Source: Spirochaetales bacterium (GTDB taxonomy: Bacteria > Spirochaetota > Spirochaetia > DSM-2461). Taken from it: a stretch of 64,000 nt of DNA. The stretch lies in NCBI GenBank assembly GCA_028533045.1, contig JAQQAP010000011.1, positions 62,001 through 126,000 of the forward strand, written 5' to 3'. A model generated the notes under the pieces. It ran no database searches. It was not told the origin of the DNA and saw nothing but the letters and a program-made list of their open reading frames with translations. A program made the translations under genes and the position numbers. Shown piece after piece: positions 41,045-48,970 of this stretch. Each line of letters begins with the position of its first letter. Within the stretch, counting starts at the first letter, position 1.

Positions 41045-42267
41045 TCCGCTATACCTGTTCCAGCTGCGGTAAGAGTTTTGAGAGCGAGGCGATTGTCTAT
41101 CGATGCGAAAGCTGCGGGGGAGATGACGCCGCTGGATACCAGAAAGGGAACCTCATGGTGGAGCTGGATAAAAGTAAGGTGGGCGGTGACTTAAAACCCG
41201 GATCGCCTATCAATCCCTTTGATCTGCTCCCCGGCGGATTTCCCCTGGCCGAGTGTCACAAGCTTTTCCCCGTGGGGAATACTCCGGTTCTGCCCTTGGG
41301 CGGCTTGGAGAAGGAGGGAGCTCCCAAAATATTCGGAAAGCTGGACAACCTGAATCCTTCAGGCTCTTTGAAGGACAGGGCCTCCCTTTTCGTGGCGGCC
41401 CAGGCGAAGTATTACGGTTCGGACAAGGTGGTTCTCGCCTCCACCGGTAACGCCGGATCCGCCATGAGCTGCGCCGGCGCCGCCCTGGGCCTGGACATTG
41501 TTCTCTTTGTGCCCGCCGCAGCTCCCCTGGAGAAGCTGGCCCAGTCCCTCTTTTACGGGGCCCGTGTGATCCCTGTGGACGGCACCTACGACGATGCCTT
41601 TGGTCTTTCTATCGAGTACTCCCTGGATCAGGGGGGGATAAACCGTAACACCGCTTACAATCCCCTTACCATTGAAGGAAAAAAGACCGCCGCCCTGGAA
41701 ATTTACAACCAGTTTGCCGGTAAGATTCCCGATGTGATCTATGTTCCCGTGGGGGACGGAGTCATTCTGACCGGTCTCTTTAAGGGTTTTGAAGATTTAC
41801 TGTCCCTGGGGCTGATAGAGAAGATGCCCAGGTGTATCGCCGTTCAGGCAAAAGGGAGCAACTCCATTGCCCGCAGCTTAAAAGAGGGGAGAGAGATTCC
41901 CCTGGAGAGCAGCGCCACCCTGGCCGACTCCATCTCCGTATCCTCCCCGGCCTGCGGTTCCCTGGCCCTGGACTATCTGAAAAAGACCGGCTCCTGGGCC
42001 GTAGAATTGTCCGACGAGGAGATCCTTATTGCCCAGGCCGAACTGGCTCGGAAGACCGGTGTATTTGTGGAACCCTCCAGCGCGACAACCTGGGGTGCTT
42101 TGAAGAAGGATATGGAAGCCGGGCATATCTCGTCCGATGAGACGGCCCTTCTTTTGTTGACCGGTTCCGGTTTTAAGGATATGTCCGCCGTAAAGGGACA
42201 AATTGAGATACCCAAGGCTCTGCCTCCCCGGCTGGGCCCTGTGATTGATTTTTTGTCCAAAGCTTAG
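41041..42267 (+). CDS. Threonine-synthase-like PLP enzyme with N-terminal zinc ribbon
   Basis: A 408-residue fold-type II PLP protein of the threonine synthase type. The N-terminus is a zinc ribbon (CSSCGKSF, CESCGG). The PLP Lys lies in NLNPSGSLKDRASLF (about residue 116), followed by STGNAGSAMSCAGAALGLD and VYVPVGDGVILTGLF. True ThrC would need phosphohomoserine; linkage by a TTGA overlap to another PLP enzyme behind ygeW suggests that this one works in the purine pathway instead, perhaps in making or cleaving a 2,3-diaminopropionate-like intermediate. TTG start with a Gly-rich ribosome site. A strong terminator follows. Confidence 0.85.
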   Translation: MIRYTCSSCGKSFESEAIVYRCESCGGDDAAGYQKGNLMVELDKSKVGGDLKPGSPINPFDLLPGGFPLAECHKLFPVGNTPVLPLGGLEKEGAPKIFGKLDNLNPSGSLKDRASLFVAAQAKYYGSDKVVLASTGNAGSAMSCAGAALGLDIVLFVPAAAPLEKLAQSLFYGARVIPVDGTYDDAFGLSIEYSLDQGGINRNTAYNPLTIEGKKTAALEIYNQFAGKIPDVIYVPVGDGVILTGLFKGFEDLLSLGLIEKMPRCIAVQAKGSNSIARSLKEGREIPLESSATLADSISVSSPACGSLALDYLKKTGSWAVELSDEEILIAQAELARKTGVFVEPSSATTWGALKKDMEAGHISSDETALLLLTGSGFKDMSAVKGQIEIPKALPPRLGPVIDFLSKA

Positions 42268-42274
42268 ATATTAC

Positions 42275-42305
42275 AAAAGCCCCGAGGAGACCCGGGGCTT
42301 TTTTT
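42275..42305. terminator. Bidirectional rho-independent terminator
   Basis: AAAAGCCCCG (42275-42284) and CGGGGCTTTT (42293-42302) form a 10-bp stem with an 8-base loop and a T7 tail on the plus strand. It sits between the convergent threonine-synthase-like gene and the YhhQ gene; the A run gives a T tail on the minus strand too. Confidence 0.92.
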
Positions 42306-42319
42306 AGTATTAAACTCGC

Positions 42320-43048
42320 TTAAGCCGCTTCCTGCTCGGCTATCTTGGCCCGGGGGGAAACCCGGCTCATAAGGTAGAGGAAGGGAGTATCGATCAAGGC
42401 GGCAATGTACTTCACAATGAGGGTTGTGATGATGATAGAGCCGGCGATTTCGATAGGGAAGATTCCCGCCAGGGCAAATCCCAGAGTCACTAAAAGGGTG
42501 TCGACCAGCTGGGAAATCATGGTGGAACCGTTGTTCCGAATCCACAGGGTTTTGCTGCTGCCGTCCCATTTTCTGATTCTGTCGTAAACCAGAACGTCCA
42601 GGCTCTGGCTAATGAAGTAAACCAGATTTCCGATCAGTACGGCCTTGAAGGTTCCCCCGTTTACGGCAAAGAACAGGTTCAGGGCGCTGTTAAAGTCGCT
42701 GCTGTAGTCCATTCCCTGGAAGAGGGTGGCAATAAACATAATCAGGATAAAGGATATGTTGGCAAAGATAGAGAGGTGTACCGCGTTGCGGGCGGCTTGG
42801 GCTCCGTACTTCTCATTCAGCAGGTCCGTGGCTAGAAAGATTCCGGCAAACATTACATTACCCAAAGTCGCTTCCAGCTCAAAGAGCCCGAAGTTAAAGA
42901 TAACACCCTTATTTACCTGAATGTTGGCGGCAATAACACTAAGGACGATGTAGGCCAGAATGCCCTGTTTGCCCCAAAAACGAAAGACCGTGGCGATCAG
43001 TGCGAAGTTGACAATCGCAAAGATCAGAAATACCATAAGATTACTCAT
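42320..43048 (-). CDS. yhhQ: Queuosine precursor transporter (YhhQ/VUT family)
   Basis: The 242-residue protein has six helices and clear VUT family features: NIQVNKGVIFNFGLFELEA, AGIFLATDLLNEKYG near residue 75, and FFAVNGGTFKAVLIGNLVYF followed by SQSLDVLVYDRIRK. YhhQ takes up preQ0/preQ1 for queuosine tRNA modification. The assignment is strongly supported by a preQ1-I riboswitch in its leader (43055-43091). It is a single gene on the minus strand, inserted between plus-strand purine genes; a terminator follows its stop. Confidence 0.92.
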   Translation of the reverse strand: MSNLMVFLIFAIVNFALIATVFRFWGKQGILAYIVLSVIAANIQVNKGVIFNFGLFELEATLGNVMFAGIFLATDLLNEKYGAQAARNAVHLSIFANISFILIMFIATLFQGMDYSSDFNSALNLFFAVNGGTFKAVLIGNLVYFISQSLDVLVYDRIRKWDGSSKTLWIRNNGSTMISQLVDTLLVTLGFALAGIFPIEIAGSIIITTLIVKYIAALIDTPFLYLMSRVSPRAKIAEQEAA

Positions 43049-43054
43049 TTTTAT

Positions 43055-43091
43055 CTCCTAGTTTTGATTCGCAGGATGGTTACGAACTGCG
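43055..43091 (-). promoter_or_regulatory. PreQ1-I riboswitch upstream of yhhQ
   Basis: On the minus strand CGCAG pairs with CTGCG around the loop TTCGTAACCATC, followed by the A-rich tail AATCAAAACTAGGAG. This is the pattern of the preQ1 class I aptamer. The Thermoanaerobacter type has UCGCAGUAACC in the loop and AACAAAACAAGG as tail. The tail runs directly into the GGAG ribosome site seven bases before the yhhQ ATG, so ligand binding would mask translation initiation. Confidence 0.85.
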
Positions 43092-43168
43092 GCTGTTCAA
43101 AGACAGCAAAGATGTTATATGGTAAATCTTTAGGAATTACAAGTGCCGGAAAGGGCAAGAGAGGCAAA

Positions 43169-43861
43169 ATGGTCAGATATAGCGTGATTAATAGGAAGCT
43201 TAAGCGGGAAATCGTTCTTTTGAAGGGCCGCCCCTGCCTTTGGGGCCGTTGCCGCTTTTGCGATTATATAGAGGACAATTCTCCCGATGACGAGGGGAAC
43301 CGCCGTCTGAACGACGAGGTGCTGGACCGGGTGACCGGAGAGTTCGGCGTTTTGGAAGTGATTAATTCGGGGAATATTTTTGAACTGCCCCAGGCGACTC
43401 TGGACAGAATTAAGGAGCTGACCCGGGAGAAGGGGATTCACACCCTTATGTTTGAAGCTCACTGGGTATACCGGAAGCAGCTGACCGCCCTGCGGGAGTT
43501 CTTTGGGACTAACTGCATGGCCCTAACCGGGGTGGAAAGTTTTGACCGGGATTTTAGGGAGGGGGTTCTGAACAAGGGCTGCCCTTTTTGTTCTATTGAG
43601 GAACTTAAAAGCTACTTTGATTCGGTCTGTCTCATGGTGGGAGTGGAAGGGCAGAACCGGGAAATGATTGCCCGGGACATAGAGATAGCCCGGGAAAACT
43701 TTGACCACTTTACGGTTAATGTCTACGTGAACAACACTACCCCGATTAAAGCTGACCCTGAGCTGATTGACTGGTTCCGGGAGGAGTACGCCTGGCTTGA
43801 GGATTATGAAAAGTGCGATGTCCTGTGGAATAATACGGACTTTGGGGTAGGAGGAGACTAA
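43169..43861 (+). CDS. Radical-SAM-like Fe-S protein (CX4CX2C)
   Basis: I choose ATG 43169 (AGAGAGG five bases upstream). The longer frame to 43064 would read through the divergent preQ1 riboswitch. The 230-residue product has PCLWGRCRFCDYIEDNS near residue 22, a CX4CX2C cysteine triad like that of some radical SAM proteins, then VINSGNIFELP and TLMFEAHWVYRKQL, consistent with a partial TIM barrel. More Cys occur at GCPFCS. It overlaps the following MocA-like gene (TAATG). It may serve the molybdenum hydroxylase or the queuosine side of the locus; the substrate is unknown. Confidence 0.6.
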   Translation: MVRYSVINRKLKREIVLLKGRPCLWGRCRFCDYIEDNSPDDEGNRRLNDEVLDRVTGEFGVLEVINSGNIFELPQATLDRIKELTREKGIHTLMFEAHWVYRKQLTALREFFGTNCMALTGVESFDRDFREGVLNKGCPFCSIEELKSYFDSVCLMVGVEGQNREMIARDIEIARENFDHFTVNVYVNNTTPIKADPELIDWFREEYAWLEDYEKCDVLWNNTDFGVGGD

Positions 43862-44427
43862 TGGAGGCTGTTATTTTGGCCGCCGGCCTCTCCTCCCGGG
43901 CGGGGGATTTTAAGCTGGCCTGGCCCATAGAGGGGAAGCCGCTCCTAGTTCGTCAGGCGGAATTATTTGCCGGTGTTTGCGACCGGGTTTACGTAGTGGC
44001 CGGCCACTGGCTGAATGAAGTTCGGGAGCTGGTTCGGGACTGTCCCCGGGTAGAAGTAGTGGAAAATCCCGATTATCTTGAGGGCATGTTCTCTTCCGTA
44101 CAGGCAGGTGTGGCCCGGGTGACCGGGGATTTCTTTATCTGCCCCTCCGACTATCCCGCCATCGCTCAAGAGACTCTTGCCGCTCTTGCTGGAGCCTGGG
44201 GCCAAGTCCGCATCCCCACCTTCGACGGTCGGAGAGGGCACCCTCTTTTTATGACGGCCGACTGCCAAGCTATTATCGCCCAAGAACCCCGGGACTCCAA
44301 TCTCAGGAATATCATCAACCGCCTTGGCTTTACCGGGGTTCCTGTGAATGACGAGGGTATTCTTCACGACATCGATACCAAAGAGGACTACCGGAACTAC
44401 CAGGAACGTTCCCGGAGGAGAGAATAG
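43861..44427 (+). CDS. mocA: MocA-like molybdopterin cytidylyltransferase
   Basis: The 188-residue protein is a MobA/MocA-type nucleotidyltransferase. The N-terminal EAVILAAGLSSRAGDFKLAW is the nucleotide-binding signature, FFICPSDYPAI holds the metal-binding Asp, and RGHPLFM the product-binding motif. MocA makes molybdopterin cytosine dinucleotide, the cofactor of xanthine-dehydrogenase-family enzymes, which matches the two such enzymes encoded nearby. In E. coli the equivalent cluster carries the homologue ygfJ. It is translationally coupled to the preceding gene and followed without gap by a P-loop NTPase. Confidence 0.88.
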   Translation: MEAVILAAGLSSRAGDFKLAWPIEGKPLLVRQAELFAGVCDRVYVVAGHWLNEVRELVRDCPRVEVVENPDYLEGMFSSVQAGVARVTGDFFICPSDYPAIAQETLAALAGAWGQVRIPTFDGRRGHPLFMTADCQAIIAQEPRDSNLRNIINRLGFTGVPVNDEGILHDIDTKEDYRNYQERSRRRE

Positions 44428-44925
44428 ATGGTTACCATAATCACCGGGGAGCTGCACCGGGGAAAGACCACCCGGGTAAAGGAGCTTCTTAAAACCATTC
44501 CCGATGCCCGGGGCTTTGTGACGGAAGTTGTTTTTGCAGGGGAGAAACGGCTTGGCTATGATTTGAGATTTATAATCGGAGGGGAACCGGGGCTAAGGAC
44601 TCCCTTTATGCGTTTGATTGATGATGCTAAAAGAGTGGGGCTTTCCCCGGAGGCCGTTCAATACCAATTGGGAAAGTACGTCTTTTTTAAAGAAGCCTTT
44701 GACCGGGCGGAAGGGCAGATTCAAGAGATCCTGGAAAATCCTCCTTCCACTATCGTCATAGAGGAGTTGGGCTTTTTGGAGAGGGACAAAAAGGGCTTCT
44801 ATCCCCTCGTACGGGCTGTATTGGACTCAGAGGCGGATCTGATCACAGCGGTCCGGACCTCCACTCTGCCGGGAATTATAGAGGCCTTTGCACTGGACGA
44901 TTACCGGCTTATCGAAGTAAGCTAG
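44428..44925 (+). CDS. P-loop NTPase (THEP1/NTPase_1-like) of the molybdenum hydroxylase locus
   Basis: A 165-residue protein with a Walker A variant IITGELHRGKTTRVKELL at the N-terminus and a Walker B-like TIVIEELGFLER near residue 110. The fold resembles THEP1/NTPase_1-type nucleotide phosphatases. It starts directly after the MocA-like stop codon, so they are co-translated. Small NTPases of this type occur beside molybdenum hydroxylase genes and may help insert or modify the cofactor; that role is inferred from context. Confidence 0.75.
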   Translation: MVTIITGELHRGKTTRVKELLKTIPDARGFVTEVVFAGEKRLGYDLRFIIGGEPGLRTPFMRLIDDAKRVGLSPEAVQYQLGKYVFFKEAFDRAEGQIQEILENPPSTIVIEELGFLERDKKGFYPLVRAVLDSEADLITAVRTSTLPGIIEAFALDDYRLIEVS

Positions 44926-44946
44926 AAGGGTCCAAAGGAGAATGAA

Positions 44947-46257
44947 ATGAAGGCCATCAATCACGTTAATACCTACGATTTTCAGAACTATCACAGCAAC
45001 CGTTATCTTGTCTTTGACCATAAAATCGTTCATACCGGTCCGGCGGAGGATCTTCCCAAGGTCCTGGCCCAGTATAACATTCCCGAAGATAAGGTTATTG
45101 ACGGCAAGGGCAAACTCCTTCTTCCCGGTCTGGCTCTCTGCCACACTCACATCTACTCCACCTTTGCCCGGGGGCTCGCGCTTCCCTTTAATCCGAAAAA
45201 CTTTGTGGAGCTTCTGGAGCAGCTCTGGTGGAAGATCGACGGGGCCCTGACCAAGGAAATGGTCTACTCCAGCGCCCTCGTCTCCGGTCTGGGCTACATA
45301 CGAAACGGTATCACTTCCGTGATTGACCACCACGCCAGCGGCAAGGATATTTTGGGGACTTTGGCTCAAATTAAGCGGGCCCTGGTGGACGATTTGGGAC
45401 TGCGGGGCATGTCCTGCTTTGAGACCTCCGACCGATTCGACATTTCCTCCTGTATTAAGGAGAATATTACCAATCTTGAATCGTCCCAAAGGGGAGAGTG
45501 GGGCGGCCACTTTGGCATGCACGCCTCCATGACCCTCTCCGATGATTCCTTAAGGGAGATCAAAAAGAGCCTGGGAGACTATCCCATTCACATCCACGTG
45601 GCCGAAAGCACCATGGATATGGAGGACTGCCTTAGCCGCTCCAAGATGACTCTGATCAAACGGCTTGATAAATTCGGCCTGATTAATAGGGATTCCCTGA
45701 TTGTCCACGGCATCTATCTGGATGATGAGGAGATGGAGCTGATTGCCGAAAGGGGGGCTTACATGGTCCTTAATCCTTCGAGCAATATGAATAACGGGGT
45801 GGGCCTTCCGGACTACAAAAAGATGAAGTCCCACGGGCTCAAGGTTCTTTTGGGGAATGACGGGATGAGTTCCGCCGTGGTTAACGAATGGCAGCACCTT
45901 CTGGTGGGTATGCATCACCGTTACCAAGACCCCACCGCCTTTGGTTTGGATGATCTGGGGGCGATTATTAATAATGGTTACGACTATCTGAACGGCGTTT
46001 TAGGGACGAAACTGGGCCGATTGGAGAAGGGCTATGAGGCGGATTTCCAGCTGCTCGACTATAATCCTCCCACCCCTCTGGACGGGGATAACGGGTTGGG
46101 CCACCTCTTTTACGGCCAGGCCTTTGCCTTCCGTCCCAGTCACCTGTGGGCCAAGGGGGAGTTAAAGCTGAAGGATTACCGGCTCCTGGCCGATGAAGAG
46201 GCCATTCATGAACAGAGCCGGGTACTCTCTACTCAGCTCTGGGAGTCGCTCCGGTAA
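44947..46257 (+). CDS. ssnA: SsnA-type amidohydrolase (purine cluster aminohydrolase)
   Basis: The 436-residue protein belongs to the amidohydrolase superfamily, cytosine/guanine deaminase-like group. LLLPGLALCHTHIYSTFARG carries the first metal His pair (about residue 66), HIHVAESTMDMEDC the third His, IVHGIYLDDEEMELIAE the fourth, and LLGNDGMSSAVVNEWQ the catalytic Asp. SsnA is part of the conserved ygeX-ygeY-ygeW-ygfK-ssnA-xdh set for anaerobic purine or uric acid breakdown. AAAGGAG precedes the ATG. Its 3' end overlaps the convergent Fe-S subunit gene by 25 bases. Confidence 0.92.
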   Translation: MKAINHVNTYDFQNYHSNRYLVFDHKIVHTGPAEDLPKVLAQYNIPEDKVIDGKGKLLLPGLALCHTHIYSTFARGLALPFNPKNFVELLEQLWWKIDGALTKEMVYSSALVSGLGYIRNGITSVIDHHASGKDILGTLAQIKRALVDDLGLRGMSCFETSDRFDISSCIKENITNLESSQRGEWGGHFGMHASMTLSDDSLREIKKSLGDYPIHIHVAESTMDMEDCLSRSKMTLIKRLDKFGLINRDSLIVHGIYLDDEEMELIAERGAYMVLNPSSNMNNGVGLPDYKKMKSHGLKVLLGNDGMSSAVVNEWQHLLVGMHHRYQDPTAFGLDDLGAIINNGYDYLNGVLGTKLGRLEKGYEADFQLLDYNPPTPLDGDNGLGHLFYGQAFAFRPSHLWAKGELKLKDYRLLADEEAIHEQSRVLSTQLWESLR

Positions 46258-46709
46258 AAGGCGGCCGCCGCTTCCACGGCGTCGATAATCTGCTGGTAGC
46301 CGGTACAGCGGCAGAGATTGGGTTTAATCGCCTTGCGAATCTCATCCCGGCTGGGGCTGCTGTTCTTTAAAAGGAAGGCATGGGCTGTGAGTACCATGGC
46401 GGGGGTACAAAAGCCGCATTGTATGGCTCCGTGGTCCAGAAAGGACTGCTGCAGGGGGTGGATATTTCCCTCCTCATCGGACATGCCCTCAATGGTGATG
46501 ACCGATTTTCCTACCATGTCGCTCACTTTTTTTATGCAAGACTTGACCGGTTTCTCATCAATGAGGATAGTACAGGCCCCGCAGGCTCCGGTGTCGCAGC
46601 CGTTTTTGGCCCCGGTCAGGCGAAGATCTTCCCTTAAGTAGGTAAGGAGTTTCTTATCCTTGTCTTTTTCCTCTATTTCAACGTCTTTTCCGTTAATTGT
46701 TGCTCTCAT
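46233..46709 (-). CDS. [2Fe-2S] subunit of molybdenum hydroxylase (XdhD system)
   Basis: The 158-residue protein is a CoxS/XDH small subunit. The N-terminal plant-type ferredoxin cluster is in GCDTGACGACTILI with a distal Cys at VKSC. The second [2Fe-2S] cluster is in CGFCTPAMVL and CRCTGYQQIIDAVEAAA. It passes electrons from the molybdenum site of the adjacent large subunit. Its ATG overlaps the large-subunit stop (TAATG). In E. coli XdhD the Fe-S and molybdenum parts are fused; here they are separate genes. No FAD subunit is adjacent, so YgfK may be the electron partner. Confidence 0.92.
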   Translation of the reverse strand: MRATINGKDVEIEEKDKDKKLLTYLREDLRLTGAKNGCDTGACGACTILIDEKPVKSCIKKVSDMVGKSVITIEGMSDEEGNIHPLQQSFLDHGAIQCGFCTPAMVLTAHAFLLKNSSPSRDEIRKAIKPNLCRCTGYQQIIDAVEAAAAFYRSDSQS

Positions 46710-48970
46710 TATTTCATTTCTCCCGCCAGTTCTTTGGCTTTGATAGGGTAAGCGTTACAGCGGCAGCCGGTGGCCGCATAGACCGCATTGGCCGTGGCGG
46801 CCGCAGCGATTTCCAGGGCCGGTTCACCCACTCCCTTGGCTCCGGTGGGGGAGTTGGGGTCGTGGTTTTCCACTATCTCCGTATGGAACTCGCCCACGTC
46901 GGTGGCCCGGGGAATGCGGTAGCGGTTCAGGTTATCGTGCTTGAGCCGCCCGTCCACAATGTTCAAATCCTCCATGACCGCCATGCCGTATCCCTGGGTG
47001 AATCCCCCGTAGATCTGGCCTTGAAGGTATTCGGGGTTGATCGCTTTGCCAATGTCGTGGACCGCATAGACATCCAGGAGCTGAATCTTCCCGGTGGCCT
47101 TATCTACTTCCACTTCGGCAATCTGGCAGGAGTAGCCCCAGGTAAAGTAGGCGTTCCCCTTACCGGTCTCCTCATCCCAGGACACTTTGGGAGCCTGGAA
47201 GGAGCCGAAGGCGTAGGGGTAGTCGCAGTTCAGGAACAGCTGATGCATGGCCTCTTCCCAAGTCAGAACCGCCTCATCGGTCTTACCATAGACCTTATCG
47301 TCCTTAAATCGGACTTCATCGACCTGACATTCCAGTTTATTATGGAGGGACTGGGCTATGATTTTCTTGAGGTTTTTCACTCCGTTGGCCACGGCGCCTC
47401 CGCCCATCAGGGTGCCCCGGGAGGCTACGGTGGTGCCCCCGTCGGGAATGTGTGAGGTGGAGGGACGGCAGTAGCGAATGCGCTCCTTGTTAATCCCCAG
47501 CTCCTTGGCCAGGATCAGAACCATGGCCGCCTCCGCCCCCTGCCCGTTCTCATGGACTCCGGTCTCCAAAAGGACCGAACCGTCGAACTGGCAGTTGATA
47601 ATGGCGGAGCAAAAGTCCATTCCTTCCGCTCCCAGGCTGCATCCACGGTAGCTAATGGCCATGCCAATACCGTAGTTCTTCCCGTCCTTTTGGCCCCGGT
47701 CGTTGGCCCGGCTCTTCCGGGAGTAGTCGGAGAGCTTCAAAGCCTTATCCATCACCTCTTCCATACTAACCACATGGTTATCCAGCTTCTGGGAGGTAAT
47801 GGTTTCGCAGCCCTGGGTGACCATGTTGGCCCGGCGGAATTCTACCGGATCCATTTCCAGCACTTGGGCGCACTCCTCAATCCACTGTTCAATGGCGTAG
47901 TTAACCTGTACCGCCCCAAAACCCCTGTAGGCTCCGGTAAAGACATTATTCGTATGAACCCCAAAGGTATCGCAGTGAACGTTGTCCACCTGGTAGGGGC
48001 CGCAGCACTGTACGGTGGAGCGCCAGGTTACCCAGGGGGTTACCGAGGTATAGGCCCCGCCGTCGGCCACAAAGCGGGCGTCCACAGCGTGGATTTTATT
48101 CCCCTTCAAGCCGATTTTATAATACATATTGTAGGGATGTCGCTTGTAGCTCTCCTTCATGGACCACTCCCGGTCGTAAACCATTTTGACCGGACGGCCG
48201 CAGAGATGGCAGGCCAGAGCCGTACGGGCGCAGACAATGGCAATGGTGTCGTCCTTCCCGCCAAAACCGCCTCCCACGGGGGTTCCCACTATTTCCACAT
48301 CCGCCAGGGGACGTCCCAGCAAGGCCGCCACAAAGCGCCGGGTAGAAAAGGGGTGCTGCATGCCCCCGTACACTTCCATGACACCGTCGGGACGCTCCTG
48401 GCAGAGGGAGGATTCCACCTCCATGTAGGCGTGTTCCACCGCAGCGGTGGTGTAGTCCCGTTCAAGAATATGGTCGCACTCGGAAAAGGCTTCGTTTATA
48501 TCCTTACCTCGGCGTATCTTATGCTGGTTGATTATATTGCTTCCCTTGGAGGGGTGAATCAGGTTTTCCGTCTCTTCCATGGCCGCTATCGGGTCAAAAA
48601 GAGGGGGATGTTCCTCCACTACGGCTTCAATGAGGGTTGCCGCCGTCAGGGCTTCCGGGCGGCTTTCGGCCACCACCAGGGCCAGTACGTCCGACTCACA
48701 GCGGATCTTGTCCACGGTGAGCATGGCGTAGTCTTTGTGGATTTGTCCGAACCGGGCTGCGCCGGGAACGTCTTTGGAGGTAATGACTCGCACCACACCG
48801 GGGCAAGCCGCCGCCTCTTCCAGGCCGGTGTAGCCCAGAATCTTTCCGTGAATATATTTTTGAGAGTAAACCGGCACGGCGTGGAGCATGTTCTCCACAA
48901 AGAGGTCGTCGGTGAATTTCGCTTTTCCCGTGACCTTGGCCACTCCGTCGTTTCTCCAGGCATTTGACAT
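46709..48970 (-). CDS. XdhD-like molybdenum hydroxylase large subunit
   Basis: The 753-residue protein is a molybdopterin-binding xanthine dehydrogenase family subunit. The N-terminal a/b hammerhead domain starts GKAKFTDDLFVENMLHAVPV. The molybdopterin contacts are GTPVGGGFGGKDDTIAI and FTGAYRGFGAVQ, ETGVHENGQGAEAAMV, and the C-terminal active-site Glu lies in GAKGVGEPALEIAA. With the small Fe-S subunit and YgfK (which it overlaps by one base) it forms the XdhD/YgfK-type system, proposed to reduce or hydroxylate purines such as uric acid or xanthine anaerobically. There is no in-frame TGA, so no selenocysteine in the protein itself. Confidence 0.92.
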   Translation of the reverse strand: MSNAWRNDGVAKVTGKAKFTDDLFVENMLHAVPVYSQKYIHGKILGYTGLEEAAACPGVVRVITSKDVPGAARFGQIHKDYAMLTVDKIRCESDVLALVVAESRPEALTAATLIEAVVEEHPPLFDPIAAMEETENLIHPSKGSNIINQHKIRRGKDINEAFSECDHILERDYTTAAVEHAYMEVESSLCQERPDGVMEVYGGMQHPFSTRRFVAALLGRPLADVEIVGTPVGGGFGGKDDTIAIVCARTALACHLCGRPVKMVYDREWSMKESYKRHPYNMYYKIGLKGNKIHAVDARFVADGGAYTSVTPWVTWRSTVQCCGPYQVDNVHCDTFGVHTNNVFTGAYRGFGAVQVNYAIEQWIEECAQVLEMDPVEFRRANMVTQGCETITSQKLDNHVVSMEEVMDKALKLSDYSRKSRANDRGQKDGKNYGIGMAISYRGCSLGAEGMDFCSAIINCQFDGSVLLETGVHENGQGAEAAMVLILAKELGINKERIRYCRPSTSHIPDGGTTVASRGTLMGGGAVANGVKNLKKIIAQSLHNKLECQVDEVRFKDDKVYGKTDEAVLTWEEAMHQLFLNCDYPYAFGSFQAPKVSWDEETGKGNAYFTWGYSCQIAEVEVDKATGKIQLLDVYAVHDIGKAINPEYLQGQIYGGFTQGYGMAVMEDLNIVDGRLKHDNLNRYRIPRATDVGEFHTEIVENHDPNSPTGAKGVGEPALEIAAAATANAVYAATGCRCNAYPIKAKELAGEMK

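Noticed and set aside
46697-48967. Long plus-strand open frames antisense to the XdhD-like gene (46697-47455, 47552-48967)
   Set aside because: They mirror the codon pattern of the real minus-strand gene, have no ribosome sites and no recognisable domains.
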